Positions 1 through 9,019 of a stretch of 64,000 nt of DNA are shown here, one piece after another. The notes below the pieces were generated by a model. That model was not told the DNA's origin. It worked only from the letters and a program-made list of their open reading frames with translations, and searched no databases. The DNA is from Tanticharoenia sakaeratensis NBRC 103193 (GTDB lineage Bacteria; Pseudomonadota; Alphaproteobacteria; Acetobacterales; Acetobacteraceae), in NCBI RefSeq assembly GCF_000963885.1, contig NZ_BALE01000003.1:1-64000 (forward strand). The letters are read 5' to 3'. The translations under genes were made by a program, and so were the position numbers. Positions within the stretch are counted from its first letter, which is position 1. The number at the start of each line of letters is the position of its first letter.

Positions 1-1
1 C

Positions 2-43
2 ACCGGCCCCCATGCATCGGCCGGCCGATGCATGGGGGCCGGT
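2..43. terminator. Perfect 42-bp palindrome, possible bidirectional terminator
   Basis: The two 21-base arms are exactly complementary with no spacer between them (positions 2-22 and 23-43). The palindrome lies 32 bp beyond the stop codon of the arylsulfotransferase-like gene. It holds two ATGCAT hexamers. There is no T-tract, so a factor-independent terminator is only an inference; as RNA it would form a stem of about 19 bp with a 4-base loop. Confidence 0.5.
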
Positions 44-75
44 CTCGCGTTCCTGACCGGCGCCGTGTCCGGGTC

Positions 76-1395
76 TCAGGGGCGGGGTTTTGGCGATCCC
101 GGCAGCCAGGAGGCAGGCACGGCCTGCGCACGATAGATCAGCGCCGCCGTCACGCGGGCGCCGCCGAAGGTCATGGGGCCCCGATAGGGGCTCATGTATT
201 CCCAGACGATTTCGCCTGATGGGGTGATCTGGAAGATGCGCCCGTTCATGCCTTCGTCGATTAGCGTGTTGCCGTTGGGCAGGCGCTGCGCGCTGCTGAC
301 GAACGAGCTGAAGAACGTCCAGGGCGGCAGGCCCGATTTCAGGGCGGTGTAATCCCATACGATCTGCCGCGTCGTCGGATTGATCTCGAGAACGCGCGAC
401 CCGCCATAGACGCCCAGCGGCACCCGGGGGAAACCCGCAGGGCCCTGATCGTCGAACAGCAGCAGATCGCCGGCGCCGGGCAGGCCTTGCGGGATCAGAT
501 GCGCGTCATGCTGGCCCGAGAGTTGATCGACGGGACGCGGGAGCATGTCGTGCGTGATGCGCCGGTCGGCATCGCGCGCGGGCTCGCCGAAATCCGGCCC
601 CATGCGCCAGACCACATGCCCGGTCCGGCGGTCGATGATCAGGACGACGTTCCCCTTGCGGGTATCGATCATGATGTTGTCGGGCGCGAACCGCGTGTCA
701 CCGGCATCGAACCAGCGATTGGGCCCGAGCGGCTGCATGTCGTTGATTTCGAGATAGCCCCACGGATCGGGCGTCCCGGTCGCGGTGGCATCCGTCAGGG
801 CTGCCATGCCGGAGGTCGAAAAGCCGAACTCCGCCAGATGATCGCCTGCGGTCCAGCGCCAGACGACATGGCCATCCGGCGCCCTGTCCTCGATCGCCTG
901 ATCATAGACGAAATGATTGGCAAGGGCTGCGATCCGGTGCGGAACGGCGACCAGCAGCAACGTGTCGCCGTTGGGGAGTCTGGCCCAGTCGTGGTTCTGC
1001 CGCAGGGGCGTGCCCGCCGTGCCCCATTGCCGCATCGCGTGGCCGTCCCAGTCGAATTCGGCAGCACTCTGATTGTTGGCCATCCCGGGCGCCATGCCGC
1101 TGATGGCGGCCGTCTGCAGCAGAACATGCCCTCTGGCACCACCCGTGAGCTTCGGGTCGATGATCGCCCCCGGCAGACCGGGATGCGGCCACTGGTGGAT
1201 GTCATGCCCGGCCATGTCGATCACATGGGTGCGGCCGTCAGGCGCGCTGAAGACGGTGAACGTATCGAAGGTCTTGCCCGGCCGGTCGATGGTGACACCC
1301 GTCGGATAGACGCTCGGTTCGGCATGGGCGGCTCCTGCGATTACCAAGGCCGCCGCCAATGCTGTCGAGCGCAGTCCGAACATCGTGTCCTTCAT
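76..1395 (-). CDS. Exported arylsulfotransferase (ASST)-like beta-propeller protein
   Basis: This 439-residue protein begins with a signal peptide (basic start, alanine-rich core, cleavage likely after AHA near residue 25). The rest has repeated Trp/Asp-rich blades with turns such as RLPNGNTL and RLPNGDTLL, as in the arylsulfotransferase family. A GQHDAHLIP segment carries a His that may match the family catalytic histidine. By homology it would move sulfate between phenolic compounds in the periplasm; the substrate is unknown, and a non-catalytic propeller is possible. It starts 37 bp after the TonB-like gene on the same strand, so the two are probably cotranscribed. An AGGAC lies just before the ATG. 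Confidence 0.75.
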   Translation of the reverse strand: MKDTMFGLRSTALAAALVIAGAAHAEPSVYPTGVTIDRPGKTFDTFTVFSAPDGRTHVIDMAGHDIHQWPHPGLPGAIIDPKLTGGARGHVLLQTAAISGMAPGMANNQSAAEFDWDGHAMRQWGTAGTPLRQNHDWARLPNGDTLLLVAVPHRIAALANHFVYDQAIEDRAPDGHVVWRWTAGDHLAEFGFSTSGMAALTDATATGTPDPWGYLEINDMQPLGPNRWFDAGDTRFAPDNIMIDTRKGNVVLIIDRRTGHVVWRMGPDFGEPARDADRRITHDMLPRPVDQLSGQHDAHLIPQGLPGAGDLLLFDDQGPAGFPRVPLGVYGGSRVLEINPTTRQIVWDYTALKSGLPPWTFFSSFVSSAQRLPNGNTLIDEGMNGRIFQITPSGEIVWEYMSPYRGPMTFGGARVTAALIYRAQAVPASWLPGSPKPRP

Positions 1396-1432
1396 GTCCT
1401 GAAGGGCCTCCCTTGTGCGAGCGATCCGACCC

Positions 1433-2557
1433 TCAGTGCCGGATCAGGATGTAATCGATCGTCAGATCGATATCGAAGTGGTCGCCCTTCATGTCCGGCG
1501 GCACCGGCGGCAGGGTCGCGCCCTGGAACATGCCGGTGGTCGCGGCGTCCAGCGAGTAGGAGCCGGACTGGCCGGTCATGCGCACCGACTTCACGTGGCC
1601 CGAGCGATCGAGGACGACATGAACGGAAGAGGGGCCTTCCTCGCCGTTCCGCGCCGCGTCTTCGGGGTAATACATGTGCGCGCGAATCCAGCGGTCGATC
1701 TCTTCGCCATAGTCGTCGGAGACGCCGCGGACGGAGTTGCGCGTCTGGTAGGGCGCGTTGATCTGACCGTTGCTGACCAGGGGGCCGAGCGACATGTCGA
1801 TCGGCCCGCCGGAACCGCCGGCGCGCCCGTGGCGACGGCGCGTCGGGGCCGGTGACTGGTCGAACGAGAGGTCCATCATGTTCGCGAACGGGTTGTTGCT
1901 CGCGACCTGCGAGCGTCTGCGCGCACCATGATGGGCATGGGTGGTGGACTGCGTGCCGCGCCCGGACTGCGGGGTCGCAGGTGTGACGGGCCGCTGTTCG
2001 GGCGTCGGCTGCGGCAGCTCGGCCGACGGCGCCTGCGGCACGGGCGGCGCGCTGGGCGTCTCGGGCGTGGGAGCAGCCGGCGTCGGGCGGCTTTCGCTCT
2101 GGGTCTCGTTCTGGTTCTGGTCGCTCTGCGTCTGTTCGGTGGCCTTGGGCGGGCTGGCGCCACCGCCCTGATCCTGCGAACGCGGCCCGCGCATGCCGCT
2201 TCGCGATGGCGGCGTGTCGAACACCATGTCGACCGGCGGGCCCGGTTCGCCCTGGGGCGTGCCGTGCGCATGATGCGCGCTGGCCCAGATCAGAGCGAGC
2301 AGCAGCAGGACGTGCAGCACGGACGAGACCGCGAGCACGGCCAGAATGCCCGGCTCCTCGATCGTCTGCGGCCGCACCATGGAAGTCGTGACCGAGCGAA
2401 GGCGCGGGCAGGATTCGGGACGCGGGACAAAGGTGGTGTCGAGTCGTTCGCGACCGCCCGGCAGAGCGGGCTGCGGCCGGGCGATATGGCGTACGGGCGC
2501 ATACAGCACCGGCTCGCGCCGTGCCTTGGGTTCCTGCGGCTTGCGGACCGCGCTCAT
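1433..2557 (-). CDS. TonB family energy-transducer-like protein
   Basis: The 374-residue protein has an unusually long cytoplasmic N-terminus of about 70 residues, one membrane helix at about 71-94, a long Pro/Glu/Gln/Ser-rich periplasmic linker, and a TonB-type C-terminal domain. That domain contains a YPEDAARNGEEG segment and ends in an IDLTIDYILIRH strand. TonB proteins pass proton-motive energy from ExbB/ExbD to outer-membrane receptors, but no exbB, exbD or receptor is nearby. An ATG 25 codons upstream (2632) is also open; I chose 2557 because residues before it are not family-like. Neither start has a clear ribosome site. It may energise an unlinked receptor. Confidence 0.75.
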   Translation of the reverse strand: MSAVRKPQEPKARREPVLYAPVRHIARPQPALPGGRERLDTTFVPRPESCPRLRSVTTSMVRPQTIEEPGILAVLAVSSVLHVLLLLALIWASAHHAHGTPQGEPGPPVDMVFDTPPSRSGMRGPRSQDQGGGASPPKATEQTQSDQNQNETQSESRPTPAAPTPETPSAPPVPQAPSAELPQPTPEQRPVTPATPQSGRGTQSTTHAHHGARRRSQVASNNPFANMMDLSFDQSPAPTRRRHGRAGGSGGPIDMSLGPLVSNGQINAPYQTRNSVRGVSDDYGEEIDRWIRAHMYYPEDAARNGEEGPSSVHVVLDRSGHVKSVRMTGQSGSYSLDAATTGMFQGATLPPVPPDMKGDHFDIDLTIDYILIRH

Positions 2558-2788
2558 GAAAGGTCGACCGCAGTCGGCAAGATCAGGTCGCTCTCGCTCG
2601 CCAAGACGCCAGGGCACATCGCAGCGGAGCATCGCCGCGAGCGGGACTATTGGAACAATGAAAACAGGTTATGCGTGTCAAAGCACATCATACGCAAGGG
2701 GAGGGTTGGGCAAACCGCAACGTTGTCCGGCCGCTATCGCGTTACGTGATGTAAACGACACGCAGAACGCCTGTTTTCGGATGCCGCA

Positions 2789-3472
2789 ATGCCCGTAGAA
2801 GACCCTCCCGCGCCCGGACGCCTGATCGCGCCGTCGCTTGACGATCTCCGCACTGCCTTCGCGCTCGACGCCGACGTCTGGGCGGCGATCGAACGGATCG
2901 GGCCCTGTCGCCTGCGCGGCGATGACGGTCTGGAGCCCTACGAGGCGTTGCTTCGCGCCATCGCCGGACAGCAGCTCCACGGTCGTGCCGCACGTGCCAT
3001 CTTCGGACGTCTGTGCGCGCTGACGGAAGACCGGATTCCCGGCCCCGCCGAGTTGCTGGCCCATGACGAGCAGACCCTGCGCGGCTGCGGTCTTTCGGGA
3101 GCCAAGATCGTGGCGATGCGCGGGGTCGCCGAGGCGAGGCTCGACGGGCGCGTGCCGAGTCGTGCCGAAGCTGACGAACTCGATGACGAGACGATCGTCC
3201 GGAAGCTCGTGACGTTGCGCGGTGTCGGTCGCTGGACCGTCGAGATGCTGCTGATGTTCACGCTCGGGCGCCCGGACGTGATGCCGGTGGACGATTTCGG
3301 CGTGCGGGAAGGATGGCGGCGCATCAAGGGCTATGACGCGCCCGTACGGCCGAAGGCGCTCGGGCTGGAGACGGCCATGTTCTCGCCCTGGCGTTCGGCC
3401 CTGGCCTGGTACTGCTGGCGCGCGTCGGAAGAAGGGAAGAAGGCAGCGGACGTTAATCCCCTGACCGGCTGA
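2789..3472 (+). CDS. DNA-3-methyladenine glycosylase (AlkA-like, HhH-GPD)
   Basis: This 227-residue protein belongs to the HhH-GPD superfamily of base-excision glycosylases that remove alkylated purines. The helix-hairpin-helix and catalytic region is clear: LRGVGRWTVEMLLMF followed by the conserved catalytic Asp in MPVDDFGVREG. An upstream AIAGQQLHGRAARAIF helix is typical of AlkA/Mag proteins. It lacks the extra N-terminal domain of E. coli AlkA, so it is a short form. It is divergent from the TonB-like gene (231-bp gap) and convergent with the hydrolase, whose stop lies 4 bp beyond. Confidence 0.88.
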   Translation: MPVEDPPAPGRLIAPSLDDLRTAFALDADVWAAIERIGPCRLRGDDGLEPYEALLRAIAGQQLHGRAARAIFGRLCALTEDRIPGPAELLAHDEQTLRGCGLSGAKIVAMRGVAEARLDGRVPSRAEADELDDETIVRKLVTLRGVGRWTVEMLLMFTLGRPDVMPVDDFGVREGWRRIKGYDAPVRPKALGLETAMFSPWRSALAWYCWRASEEGKKAADVNPLTG

Positions 3473-3476
3473 GGGA

Positions 3477-4289
3477 TCAGTTCTCGGTAAGAAACGCGTT
3501 CATGATCGCCGAGAACTTTCGCGGTTCCTCGACATGCAGCCAGTGTCCGGCTTCCTCGATTCGCATCGCCCGGCTGTTCGGGAAAAGCTGGCGCATGACC
3601 GGGCGGTGTTCCGGCCGCACATAGGGCGACTGACCGCCGCTGACGAACAGCGTCGGCCCCGGATAGACATGACCTTCGGGAATGTAGGGCCAGTTCTCGA
3701 TGTTGATCAGCGCATCGACGATCTGCGGCATCGCGATCGACCACCCCGGCTCGTCGCCGAGGCGGACATTCTGCAGCATCAGGTCACGCACGGCCCGTCC
3801 GGGAACGAGCGGCTCGAGCAGGGCCGCCGCCTGCGCACGGTCCATCGATGGAGGAAACCGGAGCCCCAGCATCGCGCGTGCGAAATCGGACTGGCCATGG
3901 CCGGTCCGCGCCGGTGCCATGTCGGCAATCAGAAGTCCGCTGACGGCCTCGGGATGGGTCAGCGCCACGATCATTGCCGTCTTGCCGCCCATGGAATGCC
4001 CGATGATCGTGGCGGGCAGGGCGTTATGATGCGCCAGTGTCTCGATAACGTCGGCCGCGAGCCCCGGATAGTCGATCGGTCCGTGCGGGCTGTCGCCATG
4101 TCCGCGCAGGTCGAGCGCCAGCGTGCGGCGCGTGCGGGCCGCCTGACGTTGCAGGAAGCCGAGATTCCGCGCGCGACCGAACAGGCCGTGGAGGAAGACG
4201 ACGGGCGTCGACGGAGGGCGCGCGCCGGGTGTTCCGCCGGGCGCGTCGACGGGTACGTCCGGTCCGCGTTCAATCACATGCAGAAGCAC
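3477..4289 (-). CDS. Alpha/beta-fold hydrolase (YbfF-like esterase)
   Basis: The product is a soluble serine hydrolase of about 270 residues. It has the oxyanion HGLFG motif, the nucleophile elbow GHSMGGK and a C-terminal catalytic His in EAGHWLHVEEP, giving the Ser-Asp-His triad of the fold. Its size fits YbfF-type esterases; the natural substrate is unknown. I place the start at GTG 4289, about 12 bases after a GGGAG, just before LLHVIERGP. An ATG at 4433 is open but would add 48 residues that look like untranslated leader. The gene is divergent from the ClC channel. Confidence 0.8.
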   Translation of the reverse strand: MLLHVIERGPDVPVDAPGGTPGARPPSTPVVFLHGLFGRARNLGFLQRQAARTRRTLALDLRGHGDSPHGPIDYPGLAADVIETLAHHNALPATIIGHSMGGKTAMIVALTHPEAVSGLLIADMAPARTGHGQSDFARAMLGLRFPPSMDRAQAAALLEPLVPGRAVRDLMLQNVRLGDEPGWSIAMPQIVDALINIENWPYIPEGHVYPGPTLFVSGGQSPYVRPEHRPVMRQLFPNSRAMRIEEAGHWLHVEEPRKFSAIMNAFLTEN

Positions 4290-4498
4290 GACGGCGCCTG
4301 TCTCCCTTCGGTTGCCGGCTGTCCGAAGCCGGCAGGCGTCATGGCAGTGCCGCACGGCCCCGTCGTTGTGGCGATCGGCGCGGGCGGCTAGGATCACATA
4401 AAGCGGCGTGTCCGCGATGCAAGCCATGGTCAATCCGGGAGTATCCGATCACACCGCCTCTCTCCCAGGTCCGAACGACTGATGCCGAGCGGCCTGAC

Positions 4499-6328
4499 AT
4501 GCCTTCGGGCCCGATGTCCGGGCGCGATCGCCGTGCCCGGATCCTGCATGCGCCGCGTCGCCTGCGCGCACTGGTTCGTGCGGACGAGATCTGGCTGACG
4601 GTCCTGGCCGGTTTCATCGGTGCTCTTGCGGGACTGTGTGTCGTCGTGATGACGCGGGTGACGCTGTTCGCCCATGAGGTCTTCTTTGCGATCGGCAACG
4701 GGGGGCGCCTGTCCGGACTGGACTGGGTGCCGCCGGAGCGTCTGTTGATCGTGCCGCCTCTGGGCGGGCTGGTGCTCGGCCTGTTCGGCGTCCTGGTGGC
4801 CCGGATCCTGCCCAGCCGTCCCATCGATCCGATCGAGGCCAATGCCCTGCATGGCGGACGCATGTCCGTGCGCGACAGTCTGATCGTCGCGACCCAGACC
4901 ATCATCTCGAATTCCGCCGGTGCCTCGATCGGCCTGGAAGCCGGTTTCACGCAGATCAGTTCGGCCTTCGCCTCGTGGTTCGGGCGGGTATTTCGTGTTC
5001 GGCGGGAAGATCTGCGGATCCTGGTTGCATGCGGGGCGGGCGGAGCGATCGGGGCTGCGTTCGGCGGTCCGGTGACGGGCGCGTTCTATGCGTTCGAGCT
5101 GGTGCTGGGCACGTACTCGCTGGCGCGTCTGTCGCCCGTTGCCATTGCGGCCGTTGCGGCCGTGGGTGTGCAGCGTCTGCTCGGTGGCGTGGCGCCCGCC
5201 GTTTCGGTTCCCCTGGGTGATCCGCTGACGCTGGAAGCCGTCGCGCCGGTCGTGGTGCTGGCGATCGGCTCAGCGCTGGTCGCGATCGGGATCATGTATT
5301 GCGTGACCGTGACCGAATCGTGGTTCAGGCGTCTGGTGAAGCCGGCGTGGCTGCGTCCTGCTGTCGGCGGGCTGATGGTGGGCATTCTGGCACTGGCGTC
5401 TCCATCGGTACTCTCGGCCGGTCATTCGGCAATGCGCGTCGTGTTCGACGGGGGACTGACGATCCGGTGGGCGCTGGCGCTGCTGCTGCTCAAATCGGTC
5501 GCGTCGTGTGTCTCGATCGGATCGGGATTTCGTGGCGGGCTCTTTTTTGCGTCTCTTTATCTGGGCGTGCTGGCAGGAGCGATTTTCGGCGACGGCCTTC
5601 AGGCCATCGGGATCGGCGGACTGTCGCCGGCGTCCTGTGCGCTGATCGGGATGAACGCGATGGCGGTCGCCGTCATTGGCAGTCCGATGACCATGATCGT
5701 CCTCACGCTCGAACTGACCGGGGATACGAGACTGACGGTTGCAGCCCTTCTGGCATGCGTCCTGTCGCAGCTCGTGACCCGCCGGCTCTTCGGCTATTCG
5801 TTTGCGACCTGGCGCTTTCACCTGCGGGGCGAGACGATCCGGTCGGCCGTGGACGTCGGCTGGATGCGCTCGCTCAATGTTCGTCGCATGATGCGCGGCG
5901 CCCCCAGCCTGCTGCCGCGCGACACCACGATTGCCCGCGCCCGCGCGGTCTTTCCCCTGGGCTCGGTGCCGCGCGTCGTGCTCGTTGCGGCAGAAAGCCG
6001 ATATGCCGGAATCCTCACGGTCTCCGATCTTCATGCGCCCGGATCGTCTCCCGATGCACCGGTCTCGACACTTGCGCATTACGAGGATGTGATGCTGACG
6101 CCACAGATGAACGTGCGGGAAGCCGTGACGACATTCGAGCGGGCGGAAGCCGATGCGCTGGCGGTCGTCGACGATGCGGAACGCCGCCGCGTGGTGGGGA
6201 TGCTCAGCGAACAGCACACGCTCAGGCGCTATGCCGAGGAACTGGATCGCACCCGCCGCGCTTTGGCGGGCGAGGGCGCGCAGGATGGCCCCGTTCAGAG
6301 TGCGTACGTGACGCCTGTCCAATCATAG
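4499..6328 (+). CDS. ClC-family chloride channel/antiporter with CBS-like tail
   Basis: The 609-residue protein has 10 or more membrane helices of the ClC fold. The second signature reads ASIGLEAGFTQ, keeping the gating Glu but with EAG in place of the common REGP, and the GxFxP region reads GSGFRGGLFFASL. The usual GSGIP anion motif is replaced by PIEANALHGGRM, so this is a divergent bacterial subgroup and ion choice cannot be assumed. The C-terminal 130 residues carry two CBS-like stretches (ILTVSDLHAPG and VVGMLSEQHTL). ATG 4499 was chosen because the reading frame upstream has no family character. Likely role: Cl-/H+ exchange or acid tolerance. Confidence 0.85.
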   Translation: MPSGPMSGRDRRARILHAPRRLRALVRADEIWLTVLAGFIGALAGLCVVVMTRVTLFAHEVFFAIGNGGRLSGLDWVPPERLLIVPPLGGLVLGLFGVLVARILPSRPIDPIEANALHGGRMSVRDSLIVATQTIISNSAGASIGLEAGFTQISSAFASWFGRVFRVRREDLRILVACGAGGAIGAAFGGPVTGAFYAFELVLGTYSLARLSPVAIAAVAAVGVQRLLGGVAPAVSVPLGDPLTLEAVAPVVVLAIGSALVAIGIMYCVTVTESWFRRLVKPAWLRPAVGGLMVGILALASPSVLSAGHSAMRVVFDGGLTIRWALALLLLKSVASCVSIGSGFRGGLFFASLYLGVLAGAIFGDGLQAIGIGGLSPASCALIGMNAMAVAVIGSPMTMIVLTLELTGDTRLTVAALLACVLSQLVTRRLFGYSFATWRFHLRGETIRSAVDVGWMRSLNVRRMMRGAPSLLPRDTTIARARAVFPLGSVPRVVLVAAESRYAGILTVSDLHAPGSSPDAPVSTLAHYEDVMLTPQMNVREAVTTFERAEADALAVVDDAERRRVVGMLSEQHTLRRYAEELDRTRRALAGEGAQDGPVQSAYVTPVQS

Positions 6329-6338
6329 TGTGTGTTGC

Positions 6339-6367
6339 TTGACACTGCGCGATGGCGCCGGTAGCAA
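6339..6367 (+). promoter_or_regulatory. Possible sigma-70 promoter of the atp operon
   Basis: A perfect TTGACA at 6339-6344 is followed after 17 bases by TAGCAA at 6362-6367, a weak -10 (3 of 6 matches). It lies between the ClC stop and the atpI start and would leave a leader of about 115 bases. This is only a sequence match. Confidence 0.3.
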
Positions 6368-6489
6368 GCGCCTGCACCAAGGGGCTTTCGTTTCGGGAGC
6401 CGTCGGGAGTGCTGAGGATCGTGGCGGAGAACGGGCCCAGAGACCGGCCGGGGACGCAGGCTTCTCAGTCCAGCTTCGAGGAACGGCTG

Positions 6490-6777
6490 ATGACGGCCGA
6501 ACGTCGGGCGGGAGTGAGTAGTCTCTCGGAAACGGGTGGAAATGCGGGACGCAAGGGGTCGGATGGCCTCTCGCGGCAGGATTTCACGGCTCTTGGTCTT
6601 GTGTTCCGTCTGGGAACCGAGCTTGTCTCGGCGCTGGTGGTGGGAGTGGCGATCGGCTATGGGCTGGATCGCTGGCTTGGACACCGGCCGCTGTTTCTGG
6701 TGACGTTCTCGCTGCTTGGCGGGGTGGCCGGCGTCATGAACGTCTGGCGCTTCGCCTCGAAAGCCGGACCGAACTGA
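6490..6777 (+). CDS. atpI: ATP synthase accessory protein AtpI
   Basis: This small membrane protein (95 residues) has two helices, the first with the Gly-rich GVAIGYGLDRWLG typical of AtpI, the second ending in NVWRFAS. AtpI helps assemble the c-ring of the F-type ATP synthase. The ATG at 6490 has a GAGGA seven bases upstream; an in-frame ATG at 6352 would add 46 residues without family similarity. It is the first gene of the Fo operon, 35 bp ahead of atpB. Confidence 0.85.
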   Translation: MTAERRAGVSSLSETGGNAGRKGSDGLSRQDFTALGLVFRLGTELVSALVVGVAIGYGLDRWLGHRPLFLVTFSLLGGVAGVMNVWRFASKAGPN

Positions 6778-6812
6778 CGACGTGTAGGCAATGATGCTTG
6801 GGGAGTGCCGAC

Positions 6813-7601
6813 TTGGCAGCCGGATCTACGATTGACGCGCTCGGCCAGTTCGAGCTGCATCCGGTTCTGGGGCAGGTCGGAGAGACCTTGCGCTTCAGCC
6901 AGTCCCCCCTGTTCATGATCATCGCCGTCGTGATCGTGCTGGCTTTTCTCTATCTCGGGATGCGCCCGGCGGCCGTCGTGCCCGGCCGACTGCAGGCCGC
7001 AGCCGAGCTTTCCTACGATTTCATTCACGACATGGCGATTGATACGATGGGCCCCGGCGGGGCCGCGTTCTTCCCCTTCGTGTTCGCGCTGTTCTTCTTC
7101 ATCCTGGCCGGCAATTACCTCGGCCTGATCCCGTTCTCCTTCACGTTTACGAGCCACATCATCGTCACGTTCTCGCTGGCGCTGCTCGTTTTCGCGGTGG
7201 CGATCGCGGCATCGCTGCGTCGCCAGGGACTGAAGTTCTTCGCGCATTTCATGCCCGAGGGCGCGCCGCTACTGATGGCGCCGCTCATCGTGCCGATCGA
7301 GATCCTGTCCTATCTGTCGCGTCCGGTCAGCCTGTCGATCCGGCTTTTTGCGAACATGATGGCCGGTCACGTGCTGTTCGAGGTGTTCGCCGGCTTCACG
7401 ATCATGCTGGGAGGCCTCGGTCTCGTCGGTCATGTTCTGGCGGTGGCGCCGATCGCGATCAACGTCGCGCTGACGGCGCTCGAATTGCTGGTTGGGGTTC
7501 TTCAGGCGTATGTGTTCGCCATCCTCACCTGCATCTATCTGCGGGAAGCTGTCGTCGATGACCACGACGACGATACCGCCCATAACCCTGTCTCCGCGTA
7601 A
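6813..7601 (+). CDS. atpB: F-type ATP synthase subunit a
   Basis: Subunit a forms the proton half-channels next to the c-ring in the inner membrane. The protein of 262 residues has five to six membrane helices, and the essential Arg is in [12 protein letters not shown]; the last helix region reads [13 protein letters not shown] as in other alphaproteobacteria. The best start is TTG 6813, preceded at 7 bases by GGGGAG; a TTG at 6798 in the same frame lacks such a site. The C-terminus is Asp-rich (VDDHDDD). atpE follows 13 bp later. Confidence 0.95.
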   Translation: MAAGSTIDALGQFELHPVLGQVGETLRFSQSPLFMIIAVVIVLAFLYLGMRPAAVVPGRLQAAAELSYDFIHDMAIDTMGPGGAAFFPFVFALFFFILAGNYLGLIPFSFTFTSHIIVTFSLALLVFAVAIAASLRRQGLKFFAHFMPEGAPLLMAPLIVPIEILSYLSRPVSLSIRLFANMMAGHVLFEVFAGFTIMLGGLGLVGHVLAVAPIAINVALTALELLVGVLQAYVFAILTCIYLREAVVDDHDDDTAHNPVSA

Positions 7602-7614
7602 GGATTGCATCACA

Positions 7615-7839
7615 ATGGACGTCCAAGCCGCTCGTGAAATCGGCGCCGGTATTGCTGTCATCGCCCTGGCCGGCGTCGGCATTGGCCTTGGTAACATCTT
7701 CTCGACACTGGTGAGCTCGATCGCCCGCAACCCGGCGGCCCGCCCGCACGTGTTCGCACTCGGCATGCTCGGCTTCGCGCTGACGGAAGCGGTGGCACTC
7801 TTCGCGCTGCTGATCGCCTTCCTGATCCTGTTCGCCTGA
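7615..7839 (+). CDS. atpE: F-type ATP synthase subunit c
   Basis: The proton-carrying c-ring subunit is 74 residues long, a normal length, and forms a helical hairpin. The first helix is Gly-rich ([10 protein letters not shown]), the polar loop holds RNPAARP, and the second helix carries the proton-binding Glu58 in [14 protein letters not shown]. Glu rather than Asp, and no Na+-binding Gln signature, suggests proton coupling. The ATG has an AAGGA about 10 bases upstream. Confidence 0.96.
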   Translation: MDVQAAREIGAGIAVIALAGVGIGLGNIFSTLVSSIARNPAARPHVFALGMLGFALTEAVALFALLIAFLILFA

Positions 7840-7871
7840 TCCAGCAGGTACCGGCCGGAAATACCAGACGC

Positions 7872-8456
7872 ATGGCTATGTCCCGCATCCCGATGAACCG
7901 CGCGGCCGCGGCCCTGACCGTGGCGACGTTTGCACCGGCGGCGCACGCCGCGGGCATGCCGCAGCTGCAGTTCGACAACCCCCTGCTGCTTGGGCAGGTG
8001 GTCTGGGGTGCGATCATCTTCGCGGTTTTCTATGTCGTGCTCAGCCGTTCCGCGTTGCCCGCGGTGGCGCGCGTGCTGGCGCATCGCCGGGGGCGGATCG
8101 AGGGTGACCTCGAGATTGCCCGGCGGGCAAAGCAGGACGCCGATGCGGCTGTCGAGGATTTGCGTCGTGCACGGCACGATGCGGCTGTCGAGGCGCAGGC
8201 CAACGTCTCGAAAGTGGTCGCGGAAGCACGTGCTGCTGCCGAGGCCCAGACTCACGAGATGAATGCGCGGCTTGAGGCGCAAATTGCCGAAGCTGAAACC
8301 CGGATCGAGGCATCGCGCACCCAGGCACTCGGCACGCTGCGTGAAGCCGCGTCCGACACGGCCCGTGCGCTGGTGGACCGTCTGCTTGGACATCAGGCCG
8401 AGGGGCAGGACGTTGGACAGGCGGTGGCGGCCAATGCCGCGCGCCACGGTCTCTAA
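7872..8456 (+). CDS. atpF': F-type ATP synthase subunit b' (peripheral stalk)
   Basis: The 194-residue protein has an N-terminal signal-like stretch ending near HAA, one membrane helix (VVWGAIIFAVFYVVL), and a long Ala/Glu/Arg-rich coiled coil. This is the layout of the second b-type subunit found in photosynthetic and many alphaproteobacteria. Together with atpF it forms a heterodimeric stator linking Fo to F1. The membrane helix is followed by the LPAVARVLAHRRGRIEGDL stretch characteristic of b'. It sits between atpE and atpF with short gaps. Confidence 0.92.
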   Translation: MAMSRIPMNRAAAALTVATFAPAAHAAGMPQLQFDNPLLLGQVVWGAIIFAVFYVVLSRSALPAVARVLAHRRGRIEGDLEIARRAKQDADAAVEDLRRARHDAAVEAQANVSKVVAEARAAAEAQTHEMNARLEAQIAEAETRIEASRTQALGTLREAASDTARALVDRLLGHQAEGQDVGQAVAANAARHGL

Positions 8457-8474
8457 GGCACGCGCAGGAGAGAC

Positions 8475-9017
8475 ATGATGGTTTCGCACAGCCTGTTTGA
8501 CGAACCGCGCTTCTGGTCCGCCGTCGCGTTTGTCGTGTTCTTCCTGCTCTTCGGGCGCAAGCTCTGGGCAGCGATCACCAAGGTGCTCGACGAGCGTGCA
8601 GAGGGTGTCCGGCGGGACCTGGATGAAGCCGGCCGGCTTCGTCGGGAAGCCGAGCAGATGCTTGAGGCCGCGACCCGGGAGCGGGAACAGGCCCTGGCTG
8701 AAGCACGGGAAATGATCGAACGTTCGCGCGAGGAAGCAGCGTCCATTGCCGCAGCCGCGCGCCGCGAGGCGGAAGCCGTGGCCGCGCGTCGCGAGCAGAT
8801 GGCTCGCGACCGGATTGCTGCCGCGGAACGCGCTGCTGTGCGCGAGGTGCAGGATCTGGCGGCCGAGATCGCAGTTCAGGCAACGCGCGACGTCCTTGCA
8901 CATCATCTCGAAGGCAATCAGCCTGTCGGGCGCCGTGATGCGGATGTCCTGATCGATGATGCCCTGTCGGCTCTCCCTGGCGCTCTCACCCGCGCGACGC
9001 AGGCGCGCGCCGCCTGA
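8475..9017 (+). CDS. atpF: F-type ATP synthase subunit b
   Basis: This 180-residue peripheral-stalk subunit has one N-terminal membrane helix (FWSAVAFVVFFLLFG) and a long charged coiled coil rich in EAREMIERSREEA-type heptads. It ends the Fo operon. F1 genes (atpHAGDC) are not in the window, so the ATP synthase genes are split into two loci, as usual in alphaproteobacteria. The start has two consecutive ATG codons (8475 and 8478) after a GGAGAGAC. The stop is 2 bp before the next gene, a glycosyltransferase, which may share the transcript. Confidence 0.94.
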   Translation: MMVSHSLFDEPRFWSAVAFVVFFLLFGRKLWAAITKVLDERAEGVRRDLDEAGRLRREAEQMLEAATREREQALAEAREMIERSREEAASIAAAARREAEAVAARREQMARDRIAAAERAAVREVQDLAAEIAVQATRDVLAHHLEGNQPVGRRDADVLIDDALSALPGALTRATQARAA

Positions 9018-9019
9018 GC

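Noticed and set aside
4229-4498. 90-codon N-terminal extension of the ClC protein
   Set aside because: The stretch is Arg-rich, overlaps the divergent hydrolase start region and shows no family similarity.
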